Below are positions 17,485-25,852 of a stretch of DNA of 64,000 nt, one piece after another. The position numbers and the translations under genes are program-made. The first letter of the stretch is position 1. Every line of letters begins with the position of its first letter. The DNA is from Albitalea sp966211955. GTDB taxonomy: Bacteria; Pseudomonadota; Gammaproteobacteria; Burkholderiales; Burkholderiaceae_C. The notes under the pieces were generated by a model. It worked only from the letters and a program-made list of their open reading frames with translations, had not been told where the DNA came from and did not search any database. The DNA lies in the NCBI GenBank assembly GCA_966211955.1, contig CBIHOF010000005.1, positions 124,001 to 188,000 of the forward strand, in the 5' to 3' direction.

Positions 17485-20400
17485 TCAACGCATCCGCACC
17501 GTGCGCGCACCGCTGTCGCGCAAGGCCTCGACCTGCTTGGCAATGCGCTGCTCGGCCGCCTGCGGCGCAGCGGACGTCGCCGCCTTCGCCGCCACCGCAG
17601 CGGCCTTGGGCACCGCATCGGCCTGCACCATCGCCGCCTCCGCGCGCTGCACGCTGGCGGTCGTGAGTGGCGGCCCGGCCTGCACCTGCACGCGCATCGT
17701 CGAATCCAGCATCACCGACGCGCCCGCCGGTGCATGCGTGATGCGTGCCGTCGCGACACCATCGGCCAGGTCTTCGACCACCGCGCGCGCCAGCAAGGTC
17801 TGCGTGGCCGGCGCATGCACCAGCACCTGCATGCCGATGCGCGTGAGCCTGGGGTCGATCTCGATGTCCAGCCGTGTGTTCACCACCGACGGCACCGGCC
17901 GGCGGATGCGCGCGCTGATGATGCGCTTGACCGGCGCATGCGCGGCCAGCAGCAGGCACACGCGCACGAGGTCGTTGATGGCCTCTTGCGCAGGCGCCTC
18001 GTCGGCCACCTGCGCGAAGAGCCAGTCGACCATGCGCTGCATCTGCCGCCAGGCGATGTAGTCCACGCCCAGGCTCTCGTCGCCGAAGCCGGGCAGCACG
18101 GTGAGCACCCGCAGCGACACGGCGGCGTCGAGCTGCGAGAACAGCTCCGCCCAGCGCAGTCGCGTGGCCGGCGGCACCGTACAGAAGCTCGCATGCAGGC
18201 ACGACGCGACGCCCGCGATGTCGTCCATCAGCCCCGACGCCGCCAACGTCACCTCACGCTGCGGCGTGCCCACCTGCAGCAGGTCGCGGATGTTCGCGAT
18301 GCGCTGCACCGGCTCGATCGCCTGCCGCCAGCTCGATGCGTCGAAGGATGCGAGCTGCACCGCCGCGTCCTGGTAGGTCTTGGTGAGCCGCGTGGCGTGG
18401 CGCTCGAAGGTGTCGGCCAACATGGCGCCGGTCGCGGTGTGCGCGCCTTCGTCCACCGTCAGCGCGCTCACCGCCTGCACGGTGTTGGCGCCGAAAAAGA
18501 CGCGTTGCTGCGCCTGCGCCACCACGCGCTCGATGTCGGTGAGGCGGTCGAGTTTCACGAACACCTGCGAGATGGGCTTGAGCCAGCGCACCGGCACGTC
18601 GCGCAAGGTGTCGACCATCGCAGTCAGCTCGGGCGGCGCGTCGTGCGCATCGCTTCGGCATCGCGGCACCGGGTCGGACACATCCGCCGGCTGCGCGGCG
18701 AGCAGCGGCACGTCCTGCAGCGCGAGCGTGAAGCGCGGGCGGCGGAAGACGAGGTAAGGCACTTGCTCGGCCAGGATGGCACGGCGCTTGGCGATGAGCG
18801 CATCGATGCGTGCCTGTTCCTCGTCGCGCAGGGCACGCGCGACCGACAGGTCGTGCCGCACCTCGGCGAGCTTCAAGGCAAGGTCGGCGAGCAGCGCCTG
18901 GATCTTCGCGTTCACCGCGACGATGCGTTCTCGCGCCGACTTCGCATCGGCCTGCAGGCGCCGATAGTCTTCGGCACGCAGCTCCATGCCACGCAGGAAG
19001 CGGATGGTGTTGTCGATGGCATCGATGCCGCGGCGGAAGTACACCGCCTCGTGCAGGTCGGAGCCGACGTCGGCCGCATCCGCATCCACCACGCCCGCGC
19101 CGGTGAGCAGGTCGGCCGCAGTGACGTTCTTCGCGTCGTCGCCGGTGCCCTTCTGGTAGCCGAACACCGGCAGGTCGTCGATGACGAGGCCCGCGTTCTT
19201 CAAGCCCGAGATGCCGGTGAGCACGAAGTCGTTCTTGCCCTTGGCCGCCGTGTTGCTCGACACCACCGAGGCCGGCAGGGTGAAGCGCTCTGCCACCGTC
19301 ACCGTGTTGTAGGTGGCGCCGATGAGGCTCGCGCCCACCACGTCCTTGATGGCGGGCGGCGCCTCGACGCTCAGTTGCACCGGCCGCACTCCGATCACGC
19401 CGACGCCGCTCACCGCCTTCGTCGCGCCGCCGATGCGCACCGGCGTGGCCGCGACGTCGACAGAGATCTTCACCGTGTCCGACACCTCCAGCCCCGGGCG
19501 AGCACCGACCGCCGCTGAAGGCGCCGCCGCGGCAATGATCACGGACGGTGCGGCGCTGACCGAGACCGCCGGAATCGTTGCGAAGGCGCTCGGCGACGGT
19601 GCGGGCGCGGCGAACAGCGATGCATTGCTCGACGCCAGCGTGAACGCGCTGCTCGGCATGGACACGCGGGTGTTCGTGACTCGCATCGCACCGAGCGTGA
19701 CGCCGGCGCGCGATGCCGGCCCGCGCGTGCGCGGCGTGGCGGCGGGGGTGCCGAAGTCGGGCGGCGTCACCGCCTTGGCGTTCAGGCGGGTGAAGTAATC
19801 GGCGAACTCCTTCTCGGTGGCGACCGGGTTCTCGTTGCGCTTGACGAGTTCGGCTGCGGCCGGCGAGGTGAGGAAGCGGCCAGCGTCATCGGTGCCGAGC
19901 ACGCTTTGCCGCAACCGGAAGATGTCGGTGCGTGCGCGCAGGAAGCCGAAGTCCACGTGATCGCCCGCGGCCTTGATGCGGCCATCGAGCCGCTGGATGA
20001 GTTCGTCCAGGCCGCCGTCGATGGTGCGCGGCGGTGTGGTGGCCGTGCGTGCGCCGGTGGGTTCGCCAAGCTCCACGGTGAGCACGCCGTTGCGGAAGTT
20101 CTTCCAGCTCGCGACGAGCTTCTCCAGCTCGCTCACGTGGCGGCTGTGGGGGTGCGCGGCGCTCGCCGCGTCGGTGGAACTCGGCAAGCCTTCGATCGGC
20201 ACGCCGAGCGCCACGTCGTCGGCCGCCAGCGCGCCGTCGCCCTGGTCCTGCCACACCCAGCTCGCTGCGTCGCCCACTTGCGCGCCGGGCGGGAGCGCAT
20301 CGCTCACCCAATAGGTCTCCACGCCGCTCGCCGCCTTGCCGGCATAACCCCAGCTCACCTGGCTCGGCTGTGCGCCGCCGAAGATGGCGAAGGCGAGACC

Positions 20401-22257
20401 GTCGATCTTCTGGCCGGCGAGCCCGGCGCGCGAAATCGGCACCGACAGGCGCGTCCACACGCCGGTGTCGGGCAGGTCGCCAACGCGGTCGCCGTTGGCC
20501 TCCGCGGGCACCGTGCCCCAGGTGAAGGGCCGCGTGTCGGGCGCGGCGGCGCCGCCCTCGCCGCTCACCAGCGGCCGCAGGCCGATGCCGGCGGGCGCGC
20601 TGTCGATGCGCACGAAGACGATGAGCTCATCGGTCGCCTGGAACACGAGCTTCAGGTGCGCCGCGCTGAACTGATGCATCTGCGCCGCGTTGGCCGCGGC
20701 GTTGGACACATGCACCCGGTTGAAGGCCAGCGCATCGAGCGCGCCAGTCTCGTCGGGCAAGGCATTGGGGTCGTCTTGCGGATACGCCGGCAAGGTGCCC
20801 GCTGCCGCTTGCGTGAGCAGGTCGAAACGCCGGCGCAGGCCGTCGCGGCGCGTGAGCAGCGATTGCCGCTCGCTGGTGAGCCGCGCGATCTCCAGATCGA
20901 AGAGCGGGTGGATGTGCAGGTCGAGCTTGAGCAGGTCGGGGTCGTAGAAACGCGCAGGCACCGGCACGAGCAGCTGCACCTGGTCACGCAGCGAAAGGTT
21001 GAAGGGCATCAGCGCCGACGACTCGGCGATGAGCGCATCCACCATGTCGATGGGGATGGGCTGGGCCTGCACGTCGAAGCTCGGCGGGAAGAAGCCCTGC
21101 CGGCCACCGATGAGGTCGGCCACGGCGAGTGGCAGCACGCCCGCGGGCGGCAGCCAGTCGAACTGCTGCTGCAGCACCTGCGCATTGCGCTGGTCCGCGG
21201 GCAGCTCGGCGAGGTGTTCGAGCAGCTGAGAGACGCGTGCCTGCCACAGCACGTCGTCGCCGGACCAGGGCACGAGGGCGCTGCGGTTGCGACGTCCACC
21301 GCCTTGACGCACCACGGCGGCGCGATCGGCGAAGACGGGCTTGAAGGCAGCGTCGAAGGCGACGATGGACACCGGCACGCCCAGGCCTTCCCACGGCCAC
21401 GGCTCGGCGCGGGTGGCGATGAGGGCAGCTTGCTGAGCGAGCGCATCGAGTTCGGCTTGCGACAGGCTCGCGCGCTCGAACCATTCGCGCAGCGAGCGTG
21501 GCGTGCCGAGCGACAAGCGCTCGCGTTCGGCGTTGAAGACGGCGTACGCGAGGCGGTTGCGAAACCGTGTGTCCATCGCCGTGCCGTCGGTGGTCCACGG
21601 CGGCAGCGGACGGTCCTCCGGCCACGGCGACCACACGAGCTGGAAGCCGTCTTCCCAGGCAGCGCGTGTGAAGCCGAGTTCGTCGGTGGCGTTGGGGCAC
21701 GGCGAATCGAGTTCGCCGCTGCGGTCCAGCGCAATGCTGCGCGGCATGGCAACGAGCACCATCGCATGCGGCAGGAACTTGGCGCCGTCGAGCTCGGCCA
21801 GCACCTGCGCAAGCGTCGCCTGGCGTTGCAGACCCGAGAGCTTCTGCCACGCCGTGTCGCCGGTGTGCTTGTCCTGCAGCGCCTGCTCCACGCGCGGCGA
21901 GATCACGCTGATGGCATCGAAGGCGATGTGCAGCGGGTAGGCCAGCTTGATGTCCTCGCCATCGGGCGCGATGGCGTGGCCCGGCAGGAGCACGAGCGTG
22001 TTGCCTTCGATGGCGAGTTCGAGGCCGTCGATGACGCCGGGCGCGACGGATTGACCGAGCCGCATCGCATCCGCGATGCGGCTGTGCTGCTCGTCGATCA
22101 GCGCGGTGTGGGTGAGCGAGCGCTGCGGGAAGAAGTTGAGCCGCTTGCGCAACGGCGGCTCGTTGGCGTTGGCACGGGCATAGGGGCCGAGCGCCGGGAT
22201 GGTGGCGAGGACGTGCTCGCCACCGAAAGGGTTGGGAATCGAGCGCAGGATCTTCAT
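17485..22257 (-). CDS. Giant eCIS accessory protein (1590 aa) with shared N-terminal module
   Basis: A 1590-aa protein, unrecognised as a whole. Residues 37-110 carry a module also found in the next two upstream genes: an aromatic-rich strand, an aligned Leu/Gln helix, VAPGVIDGLEL, then LLPGHAIAPDGEDI. Residues about 865-920 are a low-complexity Ala/Ser/Pro/Val linker. Residues about 1090-1165 form a long coiled coil (Arg/Glu/Ala/Leu heptads). The start is the ATG before KILRSIPNPFGGEHVL; the in-frame extension further upstream overlaps the preceding gene and is Arg-rich noise. Position among baseplate-distal genes suggests a peripheral baseplate, fibre or surface-docking component. Confidence 0.65.
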   Translation of the reverse strand: MKILRSIPNPFGGEHVLATIPALGPYARANANEPPLRKRLNFFPQRSLTHTALIDEQHSRIADAMRLGQSVAPGVIDGLELAIEGNTLVLLPGHAIAPDGEDIKLAYPLHIAFDAISVISPRVEQALQDKHTGDTAWQKLSGLQRQATLAQVLAELDGAKFLPHAMVLVAMPRSIALDRSGELDSPCPNATDELGFTRAAWEDGFQLVWSPWPEDRPLPPWTTDGTAMDTRFRNRLAYAVFNAERERLSLGTPRSLREWFERASLSQAELDALAQQAALIATRAEPWPWEGLGVPVSIVAFDAAFKPVFADRAAVVRQGGGRRNRSALVPWSGDDVLWQARVSQLLEHLAELPADQRNAQVLQQQFDWLPPAGVLPLAVADLIGGRQGFFPPSFDVQAQPIPIDMVDALIAESSALMPFNLSLRDQVQLLVPVPARFYDPDLLKLDLHIHPLFDLEIARLTSERQSLLTRRDGLRRRFDLLTQAAAGTLPAYPQDDPNALPDETGALDALAFNRVHVSNAAANAAQMHQFSAAHLKLVFQATDELIVFVRIDSAPAGIGLRPLVSGEGGAAAPDTRPFTWGTVPAEANGDRVGDLPDTGVWTRLSVPISRAGLAGQKIDGLAFAIFGGAQPSQVSWGYAGKAASGVETYWVSDALPPGAQVGDAASWVWQDQGDGALAADDVALGVPIEGLPSSTDAASAAHPHSRHVSELEKLVASWKNFRNGVLTVELGEPTGARTATTPPRTIDGGLDELIQRLDGRIKAAGDHVDFGFLRARTDIFRLRQSVLGTDDAGRFLTSPAAAELVKRNENPVATEKEFADYFTRLNAKAVTPPDFGTPAATPRTRGPASRAGVTLGAMRVTNTRVSMPSSAFTLASSNASLFAAPAPSPSAFATIPAVSVSAAPSVIIAAAAPSAAVGARPGLEVSDTVKISVDVAATPVRIGGATKAVSGVGVIGVRPVQLSVEAPPAIKDVVGASLIGATYNTVTVAERFTLPASVVSSNTAAKGKNDFVLTGISGLKNAGLVIDDLPVFGYQKGTGDDAKNVTAADLLTGAGVVDADAADVGSDLHEAVYFRRGIDAIDNTIRFLRGMELRAEDYRRLQADAKSARERIVAVNAKIQALLADLALKLAEVRHDLSVARALRDEEQARIDALIAKRRAILAEQVPYLVFRRPRFTLALQDVPLLAAQPADVSDPVPRCRSDAHDAPPELTAMVDTLRDVPVRWLKPISQVFVKLDRLTDIERVVAQAQQRVFFGANTVQAVSALTVDEGAHTATGAMLADTFERHATRLTKTYQDAAVQLASFDASSWRQAIEPVQRIANIRDLLQVGTPQREVTLAASGLMDDIAGVASCLHASFCTVPPATRLRWAELFSQLDAAVSLRVLTVLPGFGDESLGVDYIAWRQMQRMVDWLFAQVADEAPAQEAINDLVRVCLLLAAHAPVKRIISARIRRPVPSVVNTRLDIEIDPRLTRIGMQVLVHAPATQTLLARAVVEDLADGVATARITHAPAGASVMLDSTMRVQVQAGPPLTTASVQRAEAAMVQADAVPKAAAVAAKAATSAAPQAAEQRIAKQVEALRDSGARTVRMR

Positions 22258-22288
22258 GGTTGATTTCTCCGGGGCTCGGCCGTGTTCA

Positions 22289-24268
22289 TCACTGCACCAC
22301 CTTGATGCCGGCCAGCGCACTGAGCCGCTTCGCCGAATCCGTCGCCTTCGCTGCATCGCGCAACTGCACCGCAAACTCCGCGTGCTTCAACACCGGCAGC
22401 TCGCGCACCGCCCGGTCGAGGTCGGGGGCGACGCCGCTGTCGGCGACGGCTTTCACCACCTCGGGCGTCTGCAGGTCCTTCTTCACGTCCTCATCGGCCG
22501 CCTGCGTCAAGGCATCGAAGCCTTCGCCCAGGCGCGGGTCGCCGAAGGCGCGGGCGATCTCGAGCACGTCGTCGTGGCGCAGGCCCTCGTCGCCGCGCGT
22601 GTCGGAGCGCAGCGACAAGGCGGTGAAGGCACTGCGGCGCAAGAGGTCGGAGGTCGCGAGCACGTTCGCCGCCAGGCCCGTGGACACCGACAGCCGCGGC
22701 GAGGCAAGCAGGTTCACCGTCTCCGCCCGCGCAAGCGTCGGAATCTTGGCGACCAATCCGTTGAAGCGCGTGAGCACCGCATCGGCACGCACCCGTGTGT
22801 CCACCTCGGTGTCGATGGTCTTCGCATCGCCGGCCAGCCGCAGCGTCGTGCCCGAGATCTCCGCGGTGTATGGCAGTTGCCGCTTGCGCAAGTACCAGAA
22901 CATGCCGCGCCCTTGGCTTGCTGCATTGAGCTGTGTGCGCGTGGCTTCGATGGCGCGCTGCCAGGCGAGTGCCAGCAGGTCGGGCGCGATCGTCTCCAGC
23001 ACCGGCGGGCGGATGAGCAGGTCGGGCTGCGAGATGCGCACCAGCGATTCGAAGGGCGAGCGCTTGGCGATGAGCCCGGCCGAGGCCGAGCGCACCGGCC
23101 GCACCACGCTTTGCAGCGAGCGCTTGTGCGCCTCCAGCTCCTGCCGCGTGACGGGTGCGACGATGAGGATGGACAGATGATCCAGGTCGTCGTCCGAGGC
23201 ACGCAGGTCGATCGGCGGCAAGGACAGTGAGTCCTGCACCAGCGCGGCAAGCTCATCGCTCGGGATGAAGGCGAACTCGCAATCGACCATCGGCGGGAAG
23301 TAGGACTGCAGCAACGTGAGCGCACCCAGCTGCGTCTCGAAGCGCAGCGTGGACGCCGGCATCGGCCCGACGGGCGGCAATGTCTCGAACTGCCGCGCGG
23401 CCGCAAAGCCGCTCTGCACGCTCGCCGTGTCGATGTCGTCGAGCTGGTCCTGGTGCTGCTTCAACCACGCTTCGAGCAAGGCACGCGGGCGCTGCGCCAG
23501 GCCGGCAGCCAGCGTCGATTCCGCACCCACTTCGCGGCGCACCATGTGCACGTCGATCCATCGCAGCGCCCCGCCTTCGAGGCACAGCATGGCCAGCGGC
23601 AGCGCGTCCTGCAGCACGCCGGGTCGCTGGCGATCAAAGAAGATCTCACGGGCCACGCGCGAGCGCTTGGCATTGGCGTTCTCGACGCCTGCCCGATCGG
23701 GATACGGAATCAGCGTGAGCGCAGTCGCTTCGATGATGTCCCCATCACGCACCGTGCGCTGCCCATCCAGCGTGGTCGGATAGGCCGCCGTCGGGTTGGC
23801 GCTGAACTCGATGGGCCGCAGCGCCAGCACGAAGAGCCCGCTGCGGTTGATGGCGCTGGCCGAGGGCAGCATCTTCACGCCCAGCTGCGCATCGAGCTGC
23901 GCGGCCTGCGGCAGCGAGGCGATGGCGATGGTCTGCGGCGTGTCGATGTTGACGATGTCGCCGCTGGGCGTGACGCCGATGCCCGGGTCGATGACGAGCG
24001 TGGGGCTGTTCGATGCCGCCTGCGTGCCCAACCCCACCATCAACCCGCGGATCACGCCTGCGCCGATGGCCTGCGCCAGGTCCGATTGCCGCGAGCGGAT
24101 GTAGTTCTGGTCGGCCGTCAGGTCGTCGGCCGTGAGGAAGCGGCCGTCGAAGTAGAAGGGCCTCCGCCGGCCGCTGTCCACGATGATCGCGCCGGCGGCC
24201 AGCTGCGCCTGCAGCTTCGCGTCGTCCTGCGCATCGCGGATGGTGATTTCGCTCTTGATGCTCGCCAT
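22289..24268 (-). CDS. eCIS accessory protein (659 aa) with shared N-terminal module
   Basis: A 659-aa protein. Its N-terminal module (about 37-125) has the pattern FYFDGRFLTADDLTADQNY, then a helix, GAGVIRGLMV, then a beta strand and DPGIGVTPSGDIV. The same order of motifs occurs in the genes on both sides. The remainder is mixed alpha/beta with no known domain. A strong ribosome-binding site (GAGGAGA) precedes the ATG at 24268. I know this type of D-x-L-x-x-x-Q plus GxGVxxGL module from uncharacterised proteins in phage-tail-like clusters. A structural baseplate or fibre-adaptor role is the likeliest inference. Confidence 0.65.
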   Translation of the reverse strand: MASIKSEITIRDAQDDAKLQAQLAAGAIIVDSGRRRPFYFDGRFLTADDLTADQNYIRSRQSDLAQAIGAGVIRGLMVGLGTQAASNSPTLVIDPGIGVTPSGDIVNIDTPQTIAIASLPQAAQLDAQLGVKMLPSASAINRSGLFVLALRPIEFSANPTAAYPTTLDGQRTVRDGDIIEATALTLIPYPDRAGVENANAKRSRVAREIFFDRQRPGVLQDALPLAMLCLEGGALRWIDVHMVRREVGAESTLAAGLAQRPRALLEAWLKQHQDQLDDIDTASVQSGFAAARQFETLPPVGPMPASTLRFETQLGALTLLQSYFPPMVDCEFAFIPSDELAALVQDSLSLPPIDLRASDDDLDHLSILIVAPVTRQELEAHKRSLQSVVRPVRSASAGLIAKRSPFESLVRISQPDLLIRPPVLETIAPDLLALAWQRAIEATRTQLNAASQGRGMFWYLRKRQLPYTAEISGTTLRLAGDAKTIDTEVDTRVRADAVLTRFNGLVAKIPTLARAETVNLLASPRLSVSTGLAANVLATSDLLRRSAFTALSLRSDTRGDEGLRHDDVLEIARAFGDPRLGEGFDALTQAADEDVKKDLQTPEVVKAVADSGVAPDLDRAVRELPVLKHAEFAVQLRDAAKATDSAKRLSALAGIKVVQ

Positions 24269-24278
24269 CAAATTCTCC

Positions 24279-25292
24279 TCAGAGCGCGCCGCGCCATGAA
24301 TACGGGTTGAAGACGATGGGCCGCAGGCCGTTGTCGGCCATGTCGCGCCACTTCGGCTCGCGCTGGTCGGTGGCCGGCGGCTGAGGTTGCGCCGCAATGG
24401 CTGCGATGGCGGCGGTGTCCACCGTCGGGAAGGTGGTCGCATCGGCCTGCTGCACAGGGATCGACACGCGGGCAAGGAAGACCTTGTCCCAGTCCGCGTC
24501 GCTCGCATGCTCGGCCAGCTTGGGCAGGCGGTTCGGATCCAGCTGCGAAGGCTCGGGCCAGGCATCGAGCGCGCTTTCCATGCACCACAGCCGGCGCGCG
24601 GCTTCGAGCTGCACCGGATCGGTGATGCCTTGCATGTCGGCAAGCATCGCCTCCAGCTTGGGCGAGCGCGGCTGCGGGACGGCGAGCGTGCCTTTCGGAT
24701 TCGCCTCGGTCTCGCCGACGACGTGCGCGAGTTGAAGGCTCAGCTCGAAGGCATCCGCCAGGCGCGAGGGCACGACATAGTCGGTCGCGTTGAAAGGCCC
24801 CGCCGCAAACGCCGGCGTCTTGCCGTGCGGGCAGATGGCGAAGCGCAGGAAGACGTCGAACACGAGCCGCCTGGCGCCGGGCGTGTCCTCGCGCACCGCA
24901 TCGGTCACGTTCACACGGTCGAGCGCGCTTGCGCTCATCGCCTCGCGCTGCGCCAACCATCGCGTGACGTGGATGCATTGCACGCGGCGGATCTCGATGA
25001 GCCGACCCAGCCGATCGAGCGCAAGACCCGGCGCGACCTGCACTTCGAGCTCGGGGTTGTCGTTGGCGGGGCACGTGACGCGCAGGCCCGCCATCGTGCC
25101 GTGGCCATACAGCGCCGCGAAGGCGCGGCCCATGCGGGCGCGGGTGTACAGCTGCTCGGCGGCGAAATCTTCCGCGCCCAGCAGCACGCCGGTCGCGTAG
25201 TTGACGCGCTCGGGCACGCCGCGCGCGGCGAGGCTTTCGCCGACGAGGTCGTCCGGCTGCTCCATCGCGAGGCTTGAGTCTGCGGCTCCCAT
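24279..25292 (-). CDS. eCIS accessory protein (337 aa) with shared N-terminal module
   Basis: A 337-aa protein, the shortest of the three module-bearing neighbours. Residues about 28-100 contain ATGVLLGAEDFAAEQLYTRA, GHGTMAGLRV and VAPGLALDRLGRLIEI. The module therefore makes up much of its N-terminal third. A beta-rich segment about residues 120-180 follows (RLVFDVFLRFAIC). The ATG at 25292 has AAGGAG 5 bp upstream; a GTG two codons earlier is less well placed. The start overlaps the neighbourhood of the stop of the 53-aa gene, so the genes are coupled. Confidence 0.65.
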   Translation of the reverse strand: MGAADSSLAMEQPDDLVGESLAARGVPERVNYATGVLLGAEDFAAEQLYTRARMGRAFAALYGHGTMAGLRVTCPANDNPELEVQVAPGLALDRLGRLIEIRRVQCIHVTRWLAQREAMSASALDRVNVTDAVREDTPGARRLVFDVFLRFAICPHGKTPAFAAGPFNATDYVVPSRLADAFELSLQLAHVVGETEANPKGTLAVPQPRSPKLEAMLADMQGITDPVQLEAARRLWCMESALDAWPEPSQLDPNRLPKLAEHASDADWDKVFLARVSIPVQQADATTFPTVDTAAIAAIAAQPQPPATDQREPKWRDMADNGLRPIVFNPYSWRGAL

Positions 25293-25294
25293 GC

Positions 25295-25456
25295 TCACTC
25301 CTTGATGACCTTGATCAACAGCTTCGCCGGCTCGCTCTTGCCGCGGCTGCTCTGCACGATGAGCGCGACGCTGTAGGTGCCGACGGGCAGCTTGGCGTCC
25401 ACGAGGACGGTGGGCTCCTTCGTGGTCAGCGGCGCGTCGAGCTTCAGGGTTTCCAT
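25295..25456 (-). CDS. Small Ig-like eCIS protein (53 aa)
   Basis: A 53-aa ORF with its own ATG, in the same direction and without a gap in the operon. It is predicted to be all beta (TYSVALIVQSSRG and AKLLIKVIKE strands). It resembles one strand-pair unit of the 114-aa protein encoded just upstream: both have a Pro/Gly turn, an L-x-V strand, a S-x-G-x-x-S turn and a closing I-x-V strand. The stop (25295-25297) lies inside the ribosome-binding region of the next gene. Its function is unknown; it may decorate or clamp a larger beta-structured partner. Confidence 0.6.
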   Translation of the reverse strand: METLKLDAPLTTKEPTVLVDAKLPVGTYSVALIVQSSRGKSEPAKLLIKVIKE

Positions 25457-25475
25457 GTCACGGCTCCAGTGAGTG

Positions 25476-25820
25476 CTAGCCGCGCAGGAGCGTCCAGTTC
25501 CAGACCTTCACGTCACCGCCGATGTCGCTGGACCGGTCGCCGGTCAGACGGAACGCCTTGCCGAACGGCACGACCACCTCGGGGTTCGGATTGCGTCCGC
25601 CGTTGTCGTCGATGAAGTCGATCACCGCCGTCGGGCGCTCGGTGTCCTGCACGATGATCGTGACGCTCGCGGTGTCGGAGTTGTTGCCCGAGTCGTCCAC
25701 CACCACGAGCTGGAACACATGCTTGCCGGGCTTGAGGATGGCGTCGCGGCTGACGACGACATCGAGCAGGGGCTCGTCGGACTTGACGGTGTCGTCGGTG
25801 CCGGGGATGAACTTGGCCAT
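25476..25820 (-). CDS. Ig/PKD-like eCIS protein (114 aa)
   Basis: A 114-aa protein with Ig/PKD-like features. The strand pattern GKHVFQLVVVDDSGNNSDTA followed by VTIIVQDTERPTAVI is typical of PKD/cadherin-like repeats in extracellular proteins. A second, shorter beta unit follows, with a C-terminal WNWTLLRG. No signal peptide is present, as expected for a particle component. It sits between the gpI-like baseplate gene and the 53-aa gene. Likely a small decoration, fibre-tip or adhesion element (inference). Confidence 0.65.
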   Translation of the reverse strand: MAKFIPGTDDTVKSDEPLLDVVVSRDAILKPGKHVFQLVVVDDSGNNSDTASVTIIVQDTERPTAVIDFIDDNGGRNPNPEVVVPFGKAFRLTGDRSSDIGGDVKVWNWTLLRG

Positions 25821-25852
25821 GGTGGGCTCCTTGGTGTGAGAGGGTGAGAGGC

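Noticed and set aside
16600..19518. A 972-codon plus-strand ORF opposite the 529- and 1590-aa genes
   Set aside because: Arg/His-rich antisense of real genes with no domain; caused by GC-biased third positions.
15868..22257. Firm assignment of a tape-measure protein
   Set aside because: The 529-aa, 1590-aa and 1781-aa proteins each have some features, but none is decisive by eye.
19906..22263. A 785-codon plus-strand ORF opposite the 1590-aa gene
   Set aside because: Composition of antisense translation; the opposite frame has the shared module, coiled coil and ribosome-binding context.
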